A stretch of DNA of 64,000 nucleotides from Rahnella bruchi. Lineage in GTDB: Bacteria; Pseudomonadota; Gammaproteobacteria; Enterobacterales; Enterobacteriaceae. Location: assembly GCF_003614975.1 (NCBI RefSeq), contig NZ_QZWI01000001.1, positions 62,001 to 126,000 on the forward strand, in the 5' to 3' direction. Position 1 is the stretch's first letter. Every line of letters begins with the position of its first letter. Positions 29,230-37,608 of the stretch are shown in pieces. A program made the position numbers and the translations under genes. The notes under the pieces are model-generated. The model worked only from the letters and a program-made list of their open reading frames with translations, searched no databases and was not told the origin of the DNA.

Positions 29230-29527
29230 ATCACGCGCATTATTTAAGACGCCACGCTTAGTGGCATTTCAGGTGACGCGCTGTCAGCCGTTATTTGTGC
29301 CGCAACCGAAACCGCATAACGTCGCTGACTGGCTGAAACTGGCTATCAAGCGCACCGCCCAGAGTTTCCGGCTGATGGTCGGTGTGCAGGATTACCAGAA
29401 TTATGTCCGGCATATGCAGGTGCGACATCCGCAAACAACGCCGATGACAGAACGAGAATTCCACCGCCGTTGTCTGGAGGCGAGATTCCCGAGTGAAGGC
29501 GGAAAAATGGGTAAATGCCCTTGCTGA
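29222..29527 (+). CDS. ybdD: YbdD/YjiX-family small protein (DUF466)
   Basis: 101-residue protein whose C-terminal 60 residues match the YbdD/YjiX family: FRLMVGVQDYQNYVRHMQ, HPQTTPMTEREFHRRCLEARF and a terminal Cys-containing GGKMGKCPC. YbdD in E. coli is 65 residues and lies directly after cstA, as here. The extra N-terminal 30 residues (MSESRALFKTPRLVAFQVTR...) are unusual, but the ATG at 29222 overlaps the cstA stop in the coupled manner. Small partners of this kind are needed for transport by the CstA-family protein BtsT (YjiX); a similar role here is inferred. Confidence 0.82.
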   Translation: MSESRALFKTPRLVAFQVTRCQPLFVPQPKPHNVADWLKLAIKRTAQSFRLMVGVQDYQNYVRHMQVRHPQTTPMTEREFHRRCLEARFPSEGGKMGKCPC

Positions 29528-29532
29528 AGACC

Positions 29533-29560
29533 GACTGCCCCCTCTGAAAGGGGGGCAGTC
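29533..29560. repeat. GC-rich palindrome between ybdD and a GNAT gene
   Basis: Stem GACTGCCCCC/GGGGGCAGTC (29533-29542 with 29551-29560) with loop TCTGAAAG. It lies between two convergent genes and has no T-tract. The TGAAAGGGGGG part resembles, but is not identical to, the TGCGAAGGGGAGG repeat at 8640 and 42512. Confidence 0.6.
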
Positions 29561-29566
29561 TCCCGT

Positions 29567-30136
29567 TCACGGACGCGGTAAACGATACAAACAATGTTCC
29601 CTTAGCCAGTGCCCTTCTTCCAGCATCGGATGCATAAAGTTCTCTTTCGGACTGCACACCATTCCCAGCTTTTTCATTACCGCCTGCGAGGGGATATTCG
29701 GCAGCGCGGTGTAGGCCACAATTTCTTCCAGCCCCAGCTCATTGAATCCGGCGTCCAGCACCGCGCGGGCCGCTTCTGTGCAATAACCTTGCCTCCAGGC
29801 ATCCACTTTCAGCCGCCAGGCAATTTCCACACAGGGCACAAAAGGCAGATCGTATCCCGGCGTATGCAGCCCGACAAAGCCAATAAACTCGCCGGTTTCA
29901 CGCAATTCGACCGCCCAGATCCCCCAGCCGCGTTCATTGATCACATTCTGGCAGCGCATCCGCATTTCATCACTTTTCTCACGGGTCATGGTGGACGGGA
30001 AAAACTCCATCACCTGCGGGTCAGCGACCATTGCTGCGAAAGGGTCTGCATCAGCCTCGTGCCACTGACGCAGGATAAGGCGGGTTGTGGTGATATTTAG
30101 CGGCGGAATAGCCACAGGAACGGTAAAAGCTTCCAT
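29567..30136 (-). CDS. GNAT-family N-acetyltransferase (RimJ/RimL-like)
   Basis: 189-residue acetyltransferase of the Acetyltransf_3 type. Landmarks: NITTTRLILRQWHEADADPFAAM at the N-terminus, GFVGLHTPGYDLPFVPCVEIAWRL and the acetyl-CoA region DAWRQGYCTEAARAVLDAGF, then TALPNIPSQAVMKKLGM. The ATG at 30136 has AAGGAG seven bases upstream; an upstream ATG at 30172 in the same frame has none. The substrate is not identifiable from sequence. Convergent with the ybdD-like gene. Confidence 0.85.
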   Translation of the reverse strand: MEAFTVPVAIPPLNITTTRLILRQWHEADADPFAAMVADPQVMEFFPSTMTREKSDEMRMRCQNVINERGWGIWAVELRETGEFIGFVGLHTPGYDLPFVPCVEIAWRLKVDAWRQGYCTEAARAVLDAGFNELGLEEIVAYTALPNIPSQAVMKKLGMVCSPKENFMHPMLEEGHWLREHCLYRLPRP

Positions 30137-30296
30137 CAATAACTCCTTGTTTATGGCGGGTCTTACGGACATCAGCGGAGCATTTTCTCACTGATTATTT
30201 TGAATTTACGTGGCGCTATTGAAACAGGCAAGATTTCCTATTGAAGCTATTCACATCAATTATGAGTTTGCAGGATTTGCTAAAGGAAGTGCCAAC

Positions 30297-30591
30297 ATGA
30301 TTTTTCACCGCTATCACGGTCTGGGTAACGATTATCTGGTCTGCCATCAGAGTGTTGCCGCTCTGCTCAGCAACGAGCAAATTCAGCGTATACTCCGGCA
30401 GCAGCAGTTGCGCCGCCGCCAGTGCGATGCGCAAACTCGGACTGGTGGATGACAATGTCACGGTACATATGCCGGGCGGGACACTTGCCATCAGTTTCAG
30501 CGGCGATTTTCAGGTCAACATGCGCGGCGCGGTGCAGAAAATCGCCACAATCACCCTCGATAACGACTGTTTCCGGGATATGACGGCGTAA
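30297..30591 (+). pseudogene. Broken dapF-like (diaminopimelate epimerase family) gene
   Basis: From the ATG at 30297 (good AAAGGAAG Shine-Dalgarno) the frame reads MIFHRYHGLGNDYLVCHQ, the canonical DapF N-terminus, then SNEQIQRILRQQQ. Near 30400 the homology jumps: the next frame (+1) reads GSSSCAAASAMRKLGLVDDN and VTVHMPGGTLAISFSGDF, the DapF-like C-terminus, ending with a stop at 30591. About 170 internal codons of a normal ~270-residue protein are missing and the two ends are out of frame. This is a deletion remnant of a dapF paralogue; no intact DapF-specific function can remain. Confidence 0.82.
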
Positions 30592-30912
30592 CTCGTTCGC
30601 CTTCTCACAGGTTTATCCCCTCCTCTTCCCGAGTCCCTTTTGAATACGGCAGCCCGTCTGCCGTAATTTCAAACACCCCTCATAAACAAAACTCATACCC
30701 GCATAATCATTTTATGGCAGACAGCACGCTTTACAGCCCCTAAGTTGGTTATCAGGAAGCACGACAATGATAAATCAACTCATTGTTTAATATATAAAAT
30801 AATCACAATAAAACACCCTCACTGCCGTTTTCTATGCTCCGCCGGTCAGTGAAATTTTCTTCAAAGTTTTAATCCGATCACATATTAATAAAAAAAACAG
30901 AGAGCGTACCCT
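30592..30912 (+). promoter_or_regulatory. Region upstream of galT
   Basis: About 320 bases without a coding frame. It contains a hairpin TACGGCAG/CTGCCGTA (30645-30652 with 30658-30665) that could end transcription from the dapF remnant but lacks a T-tract, then an AT-rich stretch that must hold the galT promoter. I cannot place a specific operator. Confidence 0.4.
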
Positions 30913-32292
30913 ATGAGCAACAACACCATCGTGGACGTGAAAACGTGGATAGACGAACGCCCGATATCGAAATATCAGTGGGTCGTTTTATCCCTGTGTT
31001 TCATCATCATTATGTTCGACGGTTATGACGCCGCCGTAATGGGTTTTATCGCCCCTGCGCTGATCGAGGACTGGGGTATCGGCCGCGCTGAAATGGGGCC
31101 AATTTTGGGCGCCGCTATGTTTGGTGTCGCGATTGGCGCGCTGATCGCCGGACCAAACGCAGATCGCTTCGGGCGCAAACGGGTGCTGATGTGGTCAATC
31201 TTCTGCTTTGCTCTCTTCAGCCTGCTGAGCACTTTTGCCCGCACGCCAATGGAAATGGCACTCCTGCGCTTTCTTACCGGTCTCGGTTTAGGCGCGGTGA
31301 TGCCTAATACCGTGACGCTGGTGTCGGAATATATGCCCGAACGCCGCCGAAGCCTGATGATCACCGTCATGTACAGTGGCTTTAACGTGGGTTCAGGCGC
31401 AGGTGGTTTTGTTGCTGCCGGTCTGCTGCCGAACTTTGGCTGGAAAGCGGTGATTTTTGCGGGAGGTATTGTGCCCCTGCTGATGCTGCCGTTGCTGCTG
31501 TGGATCCTGCCTGAATCAGCCATGTACATGGTGGTACGCAACGTGGCGAAAGAAAAAATCGCCAAAGTCCTCACCCGCGCCGGTGGTGTATTCAGCGAAG
31601 GCACAAAATTCGTGCTGAAAGCGCCGGTGATTCAGAAAAAAGCCAAAGTCTTCCAGCTGTTCACCAACGGCTACGCCAAAGGCACCATCGTATTGTGGGT
31701 CACGTATTTCATGGGGCTGTTCGTAATTTATCTGCTCAACGGCTGGCTGCCGACCATTATGCGTAACGGCGGATTCTCGCTGGAGCGCGCAGCCATCGTT
31801 GCCGGTTTGTTCCAGCTGGGCGGCACTTTTGGCGGCCTGATGGTCGGCGGTCTGATGGACAGATTTACCGCCAAGCGCGTCATCGCAGGTTTCTACATGA
31901 TGGGCGTAGTCAGCCTGTTATCGCAGGGCATCGGCAACTTCGGCCCGGATATTCTTGCCCTGCTGGTGTTCATCAGCGGCGTGTGTATTAACGGCGCACA
32001 AACGGGTTTGCAGGCGTTTTCTCCGGCCTTCTATCCGACTGAAATGCGCGCCACCGGTGTCTGCTGGATGCACGGCATCGGGCGCAGCGGCGCCATTATC
32101 AGCTCTTCAATGGGCGGCGTTTTGCTGGGCGTTTTCTCCGGTCAAAACATGATCTTTATTATTCTGGCGCTGCCTGCATTGCTGGCGGGTCTGAGCATTC
32201 TTTTACACCGTGCGGCACACCCGGCCGAGATGATCAAAGGCGTTGATATTACTGACATCCCGGAGTTGTCGCGCACCATGAATATCCGCTAA
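30913..32292 (+). CDS. galT: MFS aromatic acid transporter, probable gallate importer
   Basis: Major facilitator of the aromatic acid:H+ symporter family (PcaK/GalT type), 459 residues, 12 hydrophobic segments. The diagnostic DGYDAAVMGFIAPAL in segment 1 (acidic residue plus DGYD) and the loop GPNADRFGRKRVLM are visible, as are PEIR-like PESAMYMV and the C-terminal FSPAFYPTEMRATGVCWMHGIGR. It lies 104 bases before the ring-cleavage dioxygenase gene galA, which gives the gallate assignment. The symbol follows the Pseudomonas putida gal nomenclature. Confidence 0.85.
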   Translation: MSNNTIVDVKTWIDERPISKYQWVVLSLCFIIIMFDGYDAAVMGFIAPALIEDWGIGRAEMGPILGAAMFGVAIGALIAGPNADRFGRKRVLMWSIFCFALFSLLSTFARTPMEMALLRFLTGLGLGAVMPNTVTLVSEYMPERRRSLMITVMYSGFNVGSGAGGFVAAGLLPNFGWKAVIFAGGIVPLLMLPLLLWILPESAMYMVVRNVAKEKIAKVLTRAGGVFSEGTKFVLKAPVIQKKAKVFQLFTNGYAKGTIVLWVTYFMGLFVIYLLNGWLPTIMRNGGFSLERAAIVAGLFQLGGTFGGLMVGGLMDRFTAKRVIAGFYMMGVVSLLSQGIGNFGPDILALLVFISGVCINGAQTGLQAFSPAFYPTEMRATGVCWMHGIGRSGAIISSSMGGVLLGVFSGQNMIFIILALPALLAGLSILLHRAAHPAEMIKGVDITDIPELSRTMNIR

Positions 32293-32396
32293 TCTCCAGA
32301 TTAGCCACCTGATAATCAGAAACATAATCATTAACATAAATAAGGCGGCGCGATGTTCGCGTCGCAGTTACCCTACAAAAGTATTGAGGATTTAAG

Positions 32397-33659
32397 ATGG
32401 CGAAAATCATAGGTGGTTTAGCAGTATCACATACCCCGACCATCGGTTTTGCGGTTGACCATAACAAGCAGGAAGAAAGTGCCTGGGCGCCTATTTTCGA
32501 AAGCTTTGCACCGATGCAAAAATGGCTGGATGAGAAAAAACCGGACGTACTGGTCTACATTTTCAACGACCACGTAACGTCGTTTTTCTTCGATCACTAT
32601 TCTGCGTTTACGTTGGGTATCGACGAAAAATATGAAGTCGCTGATGAAGGCGGTGGTCCGCGCGATCTGCCCGCGGTGAAAGGCCATGCAGCACTGTCAC
32701 AACACATTGGTGCCAGCCTGATGACGGACGAATTTGATATGTCGTTCTTCCAGGACAAACCTTTAGATCACGGTCTTTTCTCCCCGCTTTCTGCCCTGCT
32801 CCCACATGAAGGCGGCTGGCCGACGCAAATCGTTCCGCTGCAAATCGGTGTGTTGCAGTTCCCTATTCCGACCGCCCGTCGCTGCTACAAACTCGGTCAG
32901 GCGCTGCGTCGCGCGATTGAAAGTTTCCCGGAAGATTTGAACGTGGCGATTGTTGCGACCGGTGGCGTTTCGCATCAGGTTCACGGCGAGCGTTGTGGCT
33001 TTAACAATCCGGACTGGGATGAGCAGTTCGTGGATATGATAGTCAACGACCCGGAACGTCTGACCGAAATGACGCTGGCCGAATTCGCCACACAGGGCGG
33101 GATGGAAGGTGCGGAAGTGATTATGTGGCTGGTGATGCGCGGTGCGTTATCCGCCAATGTGAAGAAACTGCATCAGGCCTATTATCTGCCGTCGATGACC
33201 GGTATCGCCACGCTTATTCTTGAGAATCAGTCCCGTGAAGCGCCGTATGACGTGCAGCAGCGCCAGCGTGACAAAATCGCGCAGCAAATGGCGGGCGTTG
33301 AAAAACTGCCGGGCACCTATCCGTTCACACAGGCACGCAGCCTGAAAGCGCTGCGCATTAACCGGTTCCTGCACCGTCTGATCCAACCCGCGTGGCGCGA
33401 GCGCTTCCTCACCGATCAGCAGGCGATGTTGGCTGAAAACCAACTGACTGACGAGGAGCAAAAGCTGCTGCGCGAACTCGACTGGCGCGGCATGATCCAT
33501 TACGGCGTCAGCTTCTTCCTGCTGGAAAAACTCGGCGCGGTAGTCGGCGTCTCCAATTTACATATTTATTCCGCGATGCGCGGCGAAACGCTGGAAGAAT
33601 TCCAGAAAACCCGCAATCAACAAGTTCTCTATTCAGTAGCAGGTAAAGCGAAAGCATGA
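32397..33659 (+). CDS. galA: Gallate dioxygenase (extradiol, LigAB-fused)
   Basis: Extradiol type II ring-cleavage dioxygenase, 420 residues, the size of Pseudomonas putida GalA. An N-terminal LigB-like catalytic domain (about 1-280) is fused to a C-terminal LigA-like domain (about 300-400: FLTDQQAMLAENQLTDEEQ, LRELDWRGMIHYGVSFFLLE). Iron ligands by analogy with LigB: His12 (VSHTPTIG), His59 (FNDHVTSFFFDH) and Glu240 (MEGAEVIMW); His193 in GGVSHQVHGERC is the likely acid/base. It cleaves gallate to 4-oxalomesaconate (keto form). The stop overlaps the next start (ATGA). Confidence 0.93.
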   Translation: MAKIIGGLAVSHTPTIGFAVDHNKQEESAWAPIFESFAPMQKWLDEKKPDVLVYIFNDHVTSFFFDHYSAFTLGIDEKYEVADEGGGPRDLPAVKGHAALSQHIGASLMTDEFDMSFFQDKPLDHGLFSPLSALLPHEGGWPTQIVPLQIGVLQFPIPTARRCYKLGQALRRAIESFPEDLNVAIVATGGVSHQVHGERCGFNNPDWDEQFVDMIVNDPERLTEMTLAEFATQGGMEGAEVIMWLVMRGALSANVKKLHQAYYLPSMTGIATLILENQSREAPYDVQQRQRDKIAQQMAGVEKLPGTYPFTQARSLKALRINRFLHRLIQPAWRERFLTDQQAMLAENQLTDEEQKLLRELDWRGMIHYGVSFFLLEKLGAVVGVSNLHIYSAMRGETLEEFQKTRNQQVLYSVAGKAKA

Positions 33660-34489
33660 CGATTTTTGAGCAACCCAAGATCGACACACATCACCACGTG
33701 TTTGATCCGGCGCGCTTCCCGTACCTTCCGGACACGCCTTATCGTCCGGAAGGGCACGAGATTGGCACCACAGATTATTACCGCGCCGTGATGCAGGCGT
33801 ACAACATCCGCCACTCGCTGATTGTCGGCCCGACGTCGGGCTATAGCACCGACAGTTCGTGTCTTCTGGATGCGCTGGAACAAGGCAACGGTCGCTTTAA
33901 AGGCATCGCCGTGGTGCCCTTTGATATCAGCACTGAGCGGCTCGACAGCCTGAAACAGGCCGGAGTGGTCGGTATTGCCATGAATGTGGCGATGCTCGGC
34001 ACGGAGCCGTTTTTGTATCTCGACGGCCTGATGGGGCGTCTTGCCGAACTGGAACTGTTCGCCGCCATTCAGGTACAGAACGACCAGCTGCTGGCACTGT
34101 TGCCGCTGATCAACCGCAACAAAACGCGGCTACTGATTGATCACTCAGGCCGTCCTGAGGTCACGCAGGGCCTGCAACAACCCGCTTTTCAGGCGCTTCT
34201 CGGCCTGGCAGACCAGCAAAGAACCTGGGTAAAACTGTCTGGCCTGGCGAAGTTCAGCCGCCAGCCTTTTCCCTATCAGGACGGACACGCCTATCAGCAC
34301 GCCCTGCTTGATGCCTTTGGTGCGGAGCATTGCATGTGGGGTTCCGACTGGCCGTTCCTGCGGGCGGAACACCGGATGGATCTCGGCACGCTGCTGATGC
34401 TGGTGGAGCAATTATTTCCTGATGAAAAAATTCGCCAGCAGATTTTGTGGCAGACCCCGAAAGACTTATTTGGATTTACAGATTACTGA
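33656..34489 (+). CDS. Amidohydrolase-2 family hydrolase, PDC-lactonase (LigI)-like
   Basis: TIM-barrel metal-dependent hydrolase, 277 residues. Motifs: His12 and His14 (KIDTHHHVFDPARFPY), His163 (LLIDHSGRPE) and Asp231 (MWGSDWPFLR), an arrangement like 2-pyrone-4,6-dicarboxylate lactonase LigI. Gallate cleavage product can cyclise to 2-pyrone-4,6-dicarboxylate, so a lactonase returning it to 4-oxalomesaconate would fit the context. It is translationally coupled to galA (four-base overlap). This gene is not part of the P. putida gal set as I know it. Another lactone or amide substrate cannot be excluded. Confidence 0.72.
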   Translation: MTIFEQPKIDTHHHVFDPARFPYLPDTPYRPEGHEIGTTDYYRAVMQAYNIRHSLIVGPTSGYSTDSSCLLDALEQGNGRFKGIAVVPFDISTERLDSLKQAGVVGIAMNVAMLGTEPFLYLDGLMGRLAELELFAAIQVQNDQLLALLPLINRNKTRLLIDHSGRPEVTQGLQQPAFQALLGLADQQRTWVKLSGLAKFSRQPFPYQDGHAYQHALLDAFGAEHCMWGSDWPFLRAEHRMDLGTLLMLVEQLFPDEKIRQQILWQTPKDLFGFTDY

Positions 34490-34503
34490 GGAAAGGAAAG
34501 ACC

Positions 34504-34944
34504 ATGAATTATAAAATCGCCGTCTTTAACGGCCCGAATCTCAATCTGCTCGGTACCCGTGAACCGGAAACCTACGGCCACGACACGCTGGCGACCATCG
34601 AAAAGCTTTGCCATCAGACCGGCGAAAGCTGCGGCGCGACCATCGAATTCTTCCAGACCAATCACGAAGGCGATCTGATTGACCACATTCAGGCCTGCCG
34701 GGGAACGGTGGATGCGATTGTCCTGAATGCCGCCGCCTGGACGCACACCTCCGTCGCCATCCGCGATGCCGTGACTGCCGTCAGCCTGCCGCTGTACGAA
34801 GTGCACATCACCAACGTTCATAAACGCGATGCCTTCCGCCATCACTCATTTCTCTCCGACGTTTCCGTCGGCGTGATCTGCGGTTTCGGCATTCAGGGCT
34901 ACGAATATGCGATCAGACAGGCTGTGATGAATCTGAAGAAATAA
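34504..34944 (+). CDS. Type II 3-dehydroquinate dehydratase, divergent paralogue
   Basis: 146-residue AroQ-type dehydroquinase (dodecamer-forming fold). Start at 34504 follows GAGGAAAGGAAAG. Conserved: FNGPNLNLLGTREPETYG (8-25) with Arg19 and Tyr24 of the mobile lid, QTNHEGDLID, His101 in EVHITNVH and Arg112 in FRHH. The usual NPGAYTHTSVALRDA motif reads NAAAWTHTSVAIRDA here, so it is a divergent paralogue and probably not the biosynthetic enzyme. In this operon it could feed dehydroshikimate towards gallate from quinate/dehydroquinate. It starts 14 bases after the amidohydrolase gene. Confidence 0.85.
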   Translation: MNYKIAVFNGPNLNLLGTREPETYGHDTLATIEKLCHQTGESCGATIEFFQTNHEGDLIDHIQACRGTVDAIVLNAAAWTHTSVAIRDAVTAVSLPLYEVHITNVHKRDAFRHHSFLSDVSVGVICGFGIQGYEYAIRQAVMNLKK

Positions 34945-34963
34945 GCGGGTATTTACAGAGGTA

Positions 34964-34999
34964 ATAATATAAGGATTCAGAGTAGAATCCTTATATTAT
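34964..34999. terminator. Convergent terminator after the galT-galA operon
   Basis: Perfect 15-bp stem ATAATATAAGGATTC/GAATCCTTATATTAT (34964-34978 with 34985-34999), loop AGAGTA. It lies between convergent operons; the AT-rich arms supply U-rich ends in both directions. Confidence 0.8.
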
Positions 35000-35004
35000 G
35001 CATG

Positions 35005-36252
35005 TTAATCAGAAGATTTTCGAATGCAACATAATGCCAGCGACATTACGAACAGGGTTGCAGTCTGATTAAAAAGGAGCACTGAATCCGTCAACCCTGT
35101 CACGAATAATACGGAAAAGGGTAACGCCATACTTTTTATATCATATTTCCGAATCCAGCCATAAATTAATATCAGATAAGGCAATAATAAGGATATCGCA
35201 CCCCACATCCCCTGAAGCGTCGTCACTTCAAGAAATTCGTTGTGCATATTATATTGCACATTGTTGTAGCCTTCGTAATTTTGCGGGTGATGTGTCTTGA
35301 TAAATTCTCTGGCTAATGTTGTTCTATCATCAGGTGCTGTAAAACCAATATGCCTATGCAAGAGATATATTCCGCTTTCCCATATAGCAACCCTGGCACC
35401 GAGTGATGTTGAACTTTGAACATCATACTTCTGGATGTCATTAATGCCCTGAGCCCAGCGACTGCTGGTGGCCCCAAGGATAGCGATAACAGCGAGCAAA
35501 ACGAGGCTCATTACACGCCAGTTTTTTATTAAATCAACTTTATACTCTATAAAAAAGAAAGTCACTTTCAGGATTATAAGTGCCAGAATGGTTATGCGTG
35601 TTCCGCATAAATACAGAAGAACAAAAGTCAGAACAAAAGCCACAAAATCGAGATGTTTCGAGTAGCGATGATATTCCAGCCGGCTTAATCCCAAGTATGC
35701 GCAGTAAATAAAAGCAATCATGTAAGATGCCATCGATGAAGCATCAGTGGTCATTTTTATACGATAATTTAAAGTATAATAATGCTCATATAACCCGAAC
35801 CCCAGCGAAACAACCAGCCCAATCGTTATCATAACCTGGCTGATTAATATGGTTTTCCTGCTTATCAGGTAACCATATAGAGAAAAGCATAAAATGACGA
35901 AAGCGCCGAGGAGGATCCTTTTGCTGCCCACTAAGTAATTGTTAATTATGCCTGCACTGGTAGGTGTGATTGCGATCCCATTATGTTTTAGTGTTATTGC
36001 CCACACAAAACGAACCACAGCTAAAAAAACCAGCGAAAGGAACATCACCAGATGAAAGCGCTCATGACGGTATGAAATATCTTTTTTGAATACCGCGTAT
36101 AAAACAGTAAAAAAACTCAGATAAGAAACAATATAAAAGATTTTTTGTGGCCATCCGGTAACAAACATGCTTAATGATAATGAAATACACAGCGCGATAG
36201 CCGATGCATTCACTGATATTTTCAAAAAAGCAGTTTCATATCTGCTATTCAT
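35005..36252 (-). CDS. O-antigen ligase (WaaL family)
   Basis: Polytopic inner-membrane protein of 415 residues with about 11 hydrophobic segments. The Wzy_C/O-antigen ligase domain is shown by the large periplasmic loop: SSTSLGARVAIWESGIYLLHR and YNNVQYNMHNEFLEVTTLQGM (the R-x-x-x-W and HNxF/L motifs of WaaL). It would transfer undecaprenyl-linked O-antigen or another polymer to the lipid A core. Its N-terminus overlaps the glycosyltransferase gene by eight bases. The base composition is visibly AT-rich compared with both flanks, suggesting transfer as a cassette. Confidence 0.8.
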   Translation of the reverse strand: MNSRYETAFLKISVNASAIALCISLSLSMFVTGWPQKIFYIVSYLSFFTVLYAVFKKDISYRHERFHLVMFLSLVFLAVVRFVWAITLKHNGIAITPTSAGIINNYLVGSKRILLGAFVILCFSLYGYLISRKTILISQVMITIGLVVSLGFGLYEHYYTLNYRIKMTTDASSMASYMIAFIYCAYLGLSRLEYHRYSKHLDFVAFVLTFVLLYLCGTRITILALIILKVTFFFIEYKVDLIKNWRVMSLVLLAVIAILGATSSRWAQGINDIQKYDVQSSTSLGARVAIWESGIYLLHRHIGFTAPDDRTTLAREFIKTHHPQNYEGYNNVQYNMHNEFLEVTTLQGMWGAISLLLPYLILIYGWIRKYDIKSMALPFSVLFVTGLTDSVLLFNQTATLFVMSLALCCIRKSSD

Positions 36253-37357
36253 CGTTTCCCTCAGTAATTTTATTGAGAATATTCTTAAAATTATTCATAT
36301 ACGCGTCTTCGTAAAATTTTCCGATACTTTCTTTTATTAACATATGCTCTGGTAAAACCAGATCATTGCCTAATGCATTAATGATTTTCGAAAGCGCAAT
36401 GATGTCATTCTGCGGGTAAAGTTGCCCATTTATATTGTTTTCAATTATTTCTGACGGACCACTACTGCAATCAGATGAAACACAATATATTCCACGAGAA
36501 ATTGCTTCAAGCAGCACCAACGGGAAACCCTCGAAATTAGATGTCATGACCAGACAAGTGACTTCTTTGATATTATTTTCTACGTATTCCCAAGGGTCAT
36601 TTTGCCACCCGTGCCAGGTAATGTGCTCTGATATCCCAAGTTGTTGGGCATAAGATTGACATTCGAACACGTCTTCGCCATCCCCAACAATATCTAATGC
36701 CCAACCCACTTTTACCTGTACAAGCGCGTCAAAGAGATCTTTTAATTGCTTTTGTCTTTCAAAGTGAACCCTGCCTATGTAAAGGATCCTCAATTGTTCA
36801 GGTCTTAAAATAATCTTCCCCGACTTTTTAACCGGGTTAAAAACCACATCAATATTATTTTTGTTTACACCCAACTCTGTCAGTTGATTTTTTATTTCAC
36901 CGCTGATAGCAAAATGATGATCTGCTGATAACAGATAGTGCGGGCGATAACGTTCCCGGGGGGGAAGATGCATCCATGTCGATAAAATCGTCTTATGCGC
37001 AGAGTATTTAATCGCACGACTTGCCATCAAATTGGGTATGGTATTAAGCGTAATAATATGTTCAGGCTTATATTTTCTGATAAAGAAAAGAAGTCGCAAA
37101 GTGTGTATGACGTTTTTTAATTTTTTATTTCTTAATTTACAGACACTTTCAAAGAGAACGGCATTATCAAGCCAGGATTTTGAGTGTGTTGTTTCACCAC
37201 TATTGATGACGAAAAAGCCGGCCTCAAACTCTTCACCCTTTTTGAAGGCTGATATTACCTGGCTGGTTACATTTTCCATACCGCCACGGCCGATAAGTAA
37301 ATCTGTCACCAAAAGTATTTTCTTTTTGTTAATCACTTCTTTTTTCTTAATGAGCAT
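36245..37357 (-). CDS. GT4-family glycosyltransferase, WaaB/RfaB-like
   Basis: 370-residue glycosyltransferase with the GT-B fold. N-terminal donor/acceptor motif: LLVTDLLIGRGGMENVTSQVI. C-terminal nucleotide-sugar motif: SNFEGFPLVLLEAISRGIYCVSSDCSSGPSEI, with the ExFxxxxxE arrangement of family GT4 and the SDCxSGPxxII pattern of LPS 1,6-galactosyltransferase WaaB. Acts at the cytoplasmic face on lipopolysaccharide core. The Shine-Dalgarno (GAAGAGA) precedes the ATG at 37357. AT-rich, like its partner ligase. Exact sugar unknown. Confidence 0.82.
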   Translation of the reverse strand: MLIKKKEVINKKKILLVTDLLIGRGGMENVTSQVISAFKKGEEFEAGFFVINSGETTHSKSWLDNAVLFESVCKLRNKKLKNVIHTLRLLFFIRKYKPEHIITLNTIPNLMASRAIKYSAHKTILSTWMHLPPRERYRPHYLLSADHHFAISGEIKNQLTELGVNKNNIDVVFNPVKKSGKIILRPEQLRILYIGRVHFERQKQLKDLFDALVQVKVGWALDIVGDGEDVFECQSYAQQLGISEHITWHGWQNDPWEYVENNIKEVTCLVMTSNFEGFPLVLLEAISRGIYCVSSDCSSGPSEIIENNINGQLYPQNDIIALSKIINALGNDLVLPEHMLIKESIGKFYEDAYMNNFKNILNKITEGNDE

Positions 37358-37608
37358 AGTTCAGTCTCTTCACATCTCCCAAACGGCCAGAGCAATCATC
37401 AACCTTTGTATCTCAACACATATTTAAAGTGGTTTATCAACAAACAGGCGTTCCCTTCAAAACATTTGATATCTTACCTCAAAGTAGCAGCCCATTCATG
37501 TACAAAACTGACACAAAAATGACCCTGGCGGAAAAATTAGACAATTCCTTAATGCTGACAGGATCGGTATTGAATAGACGTAAACCTGAACATGAAATTA
37601 ATCCAGTA

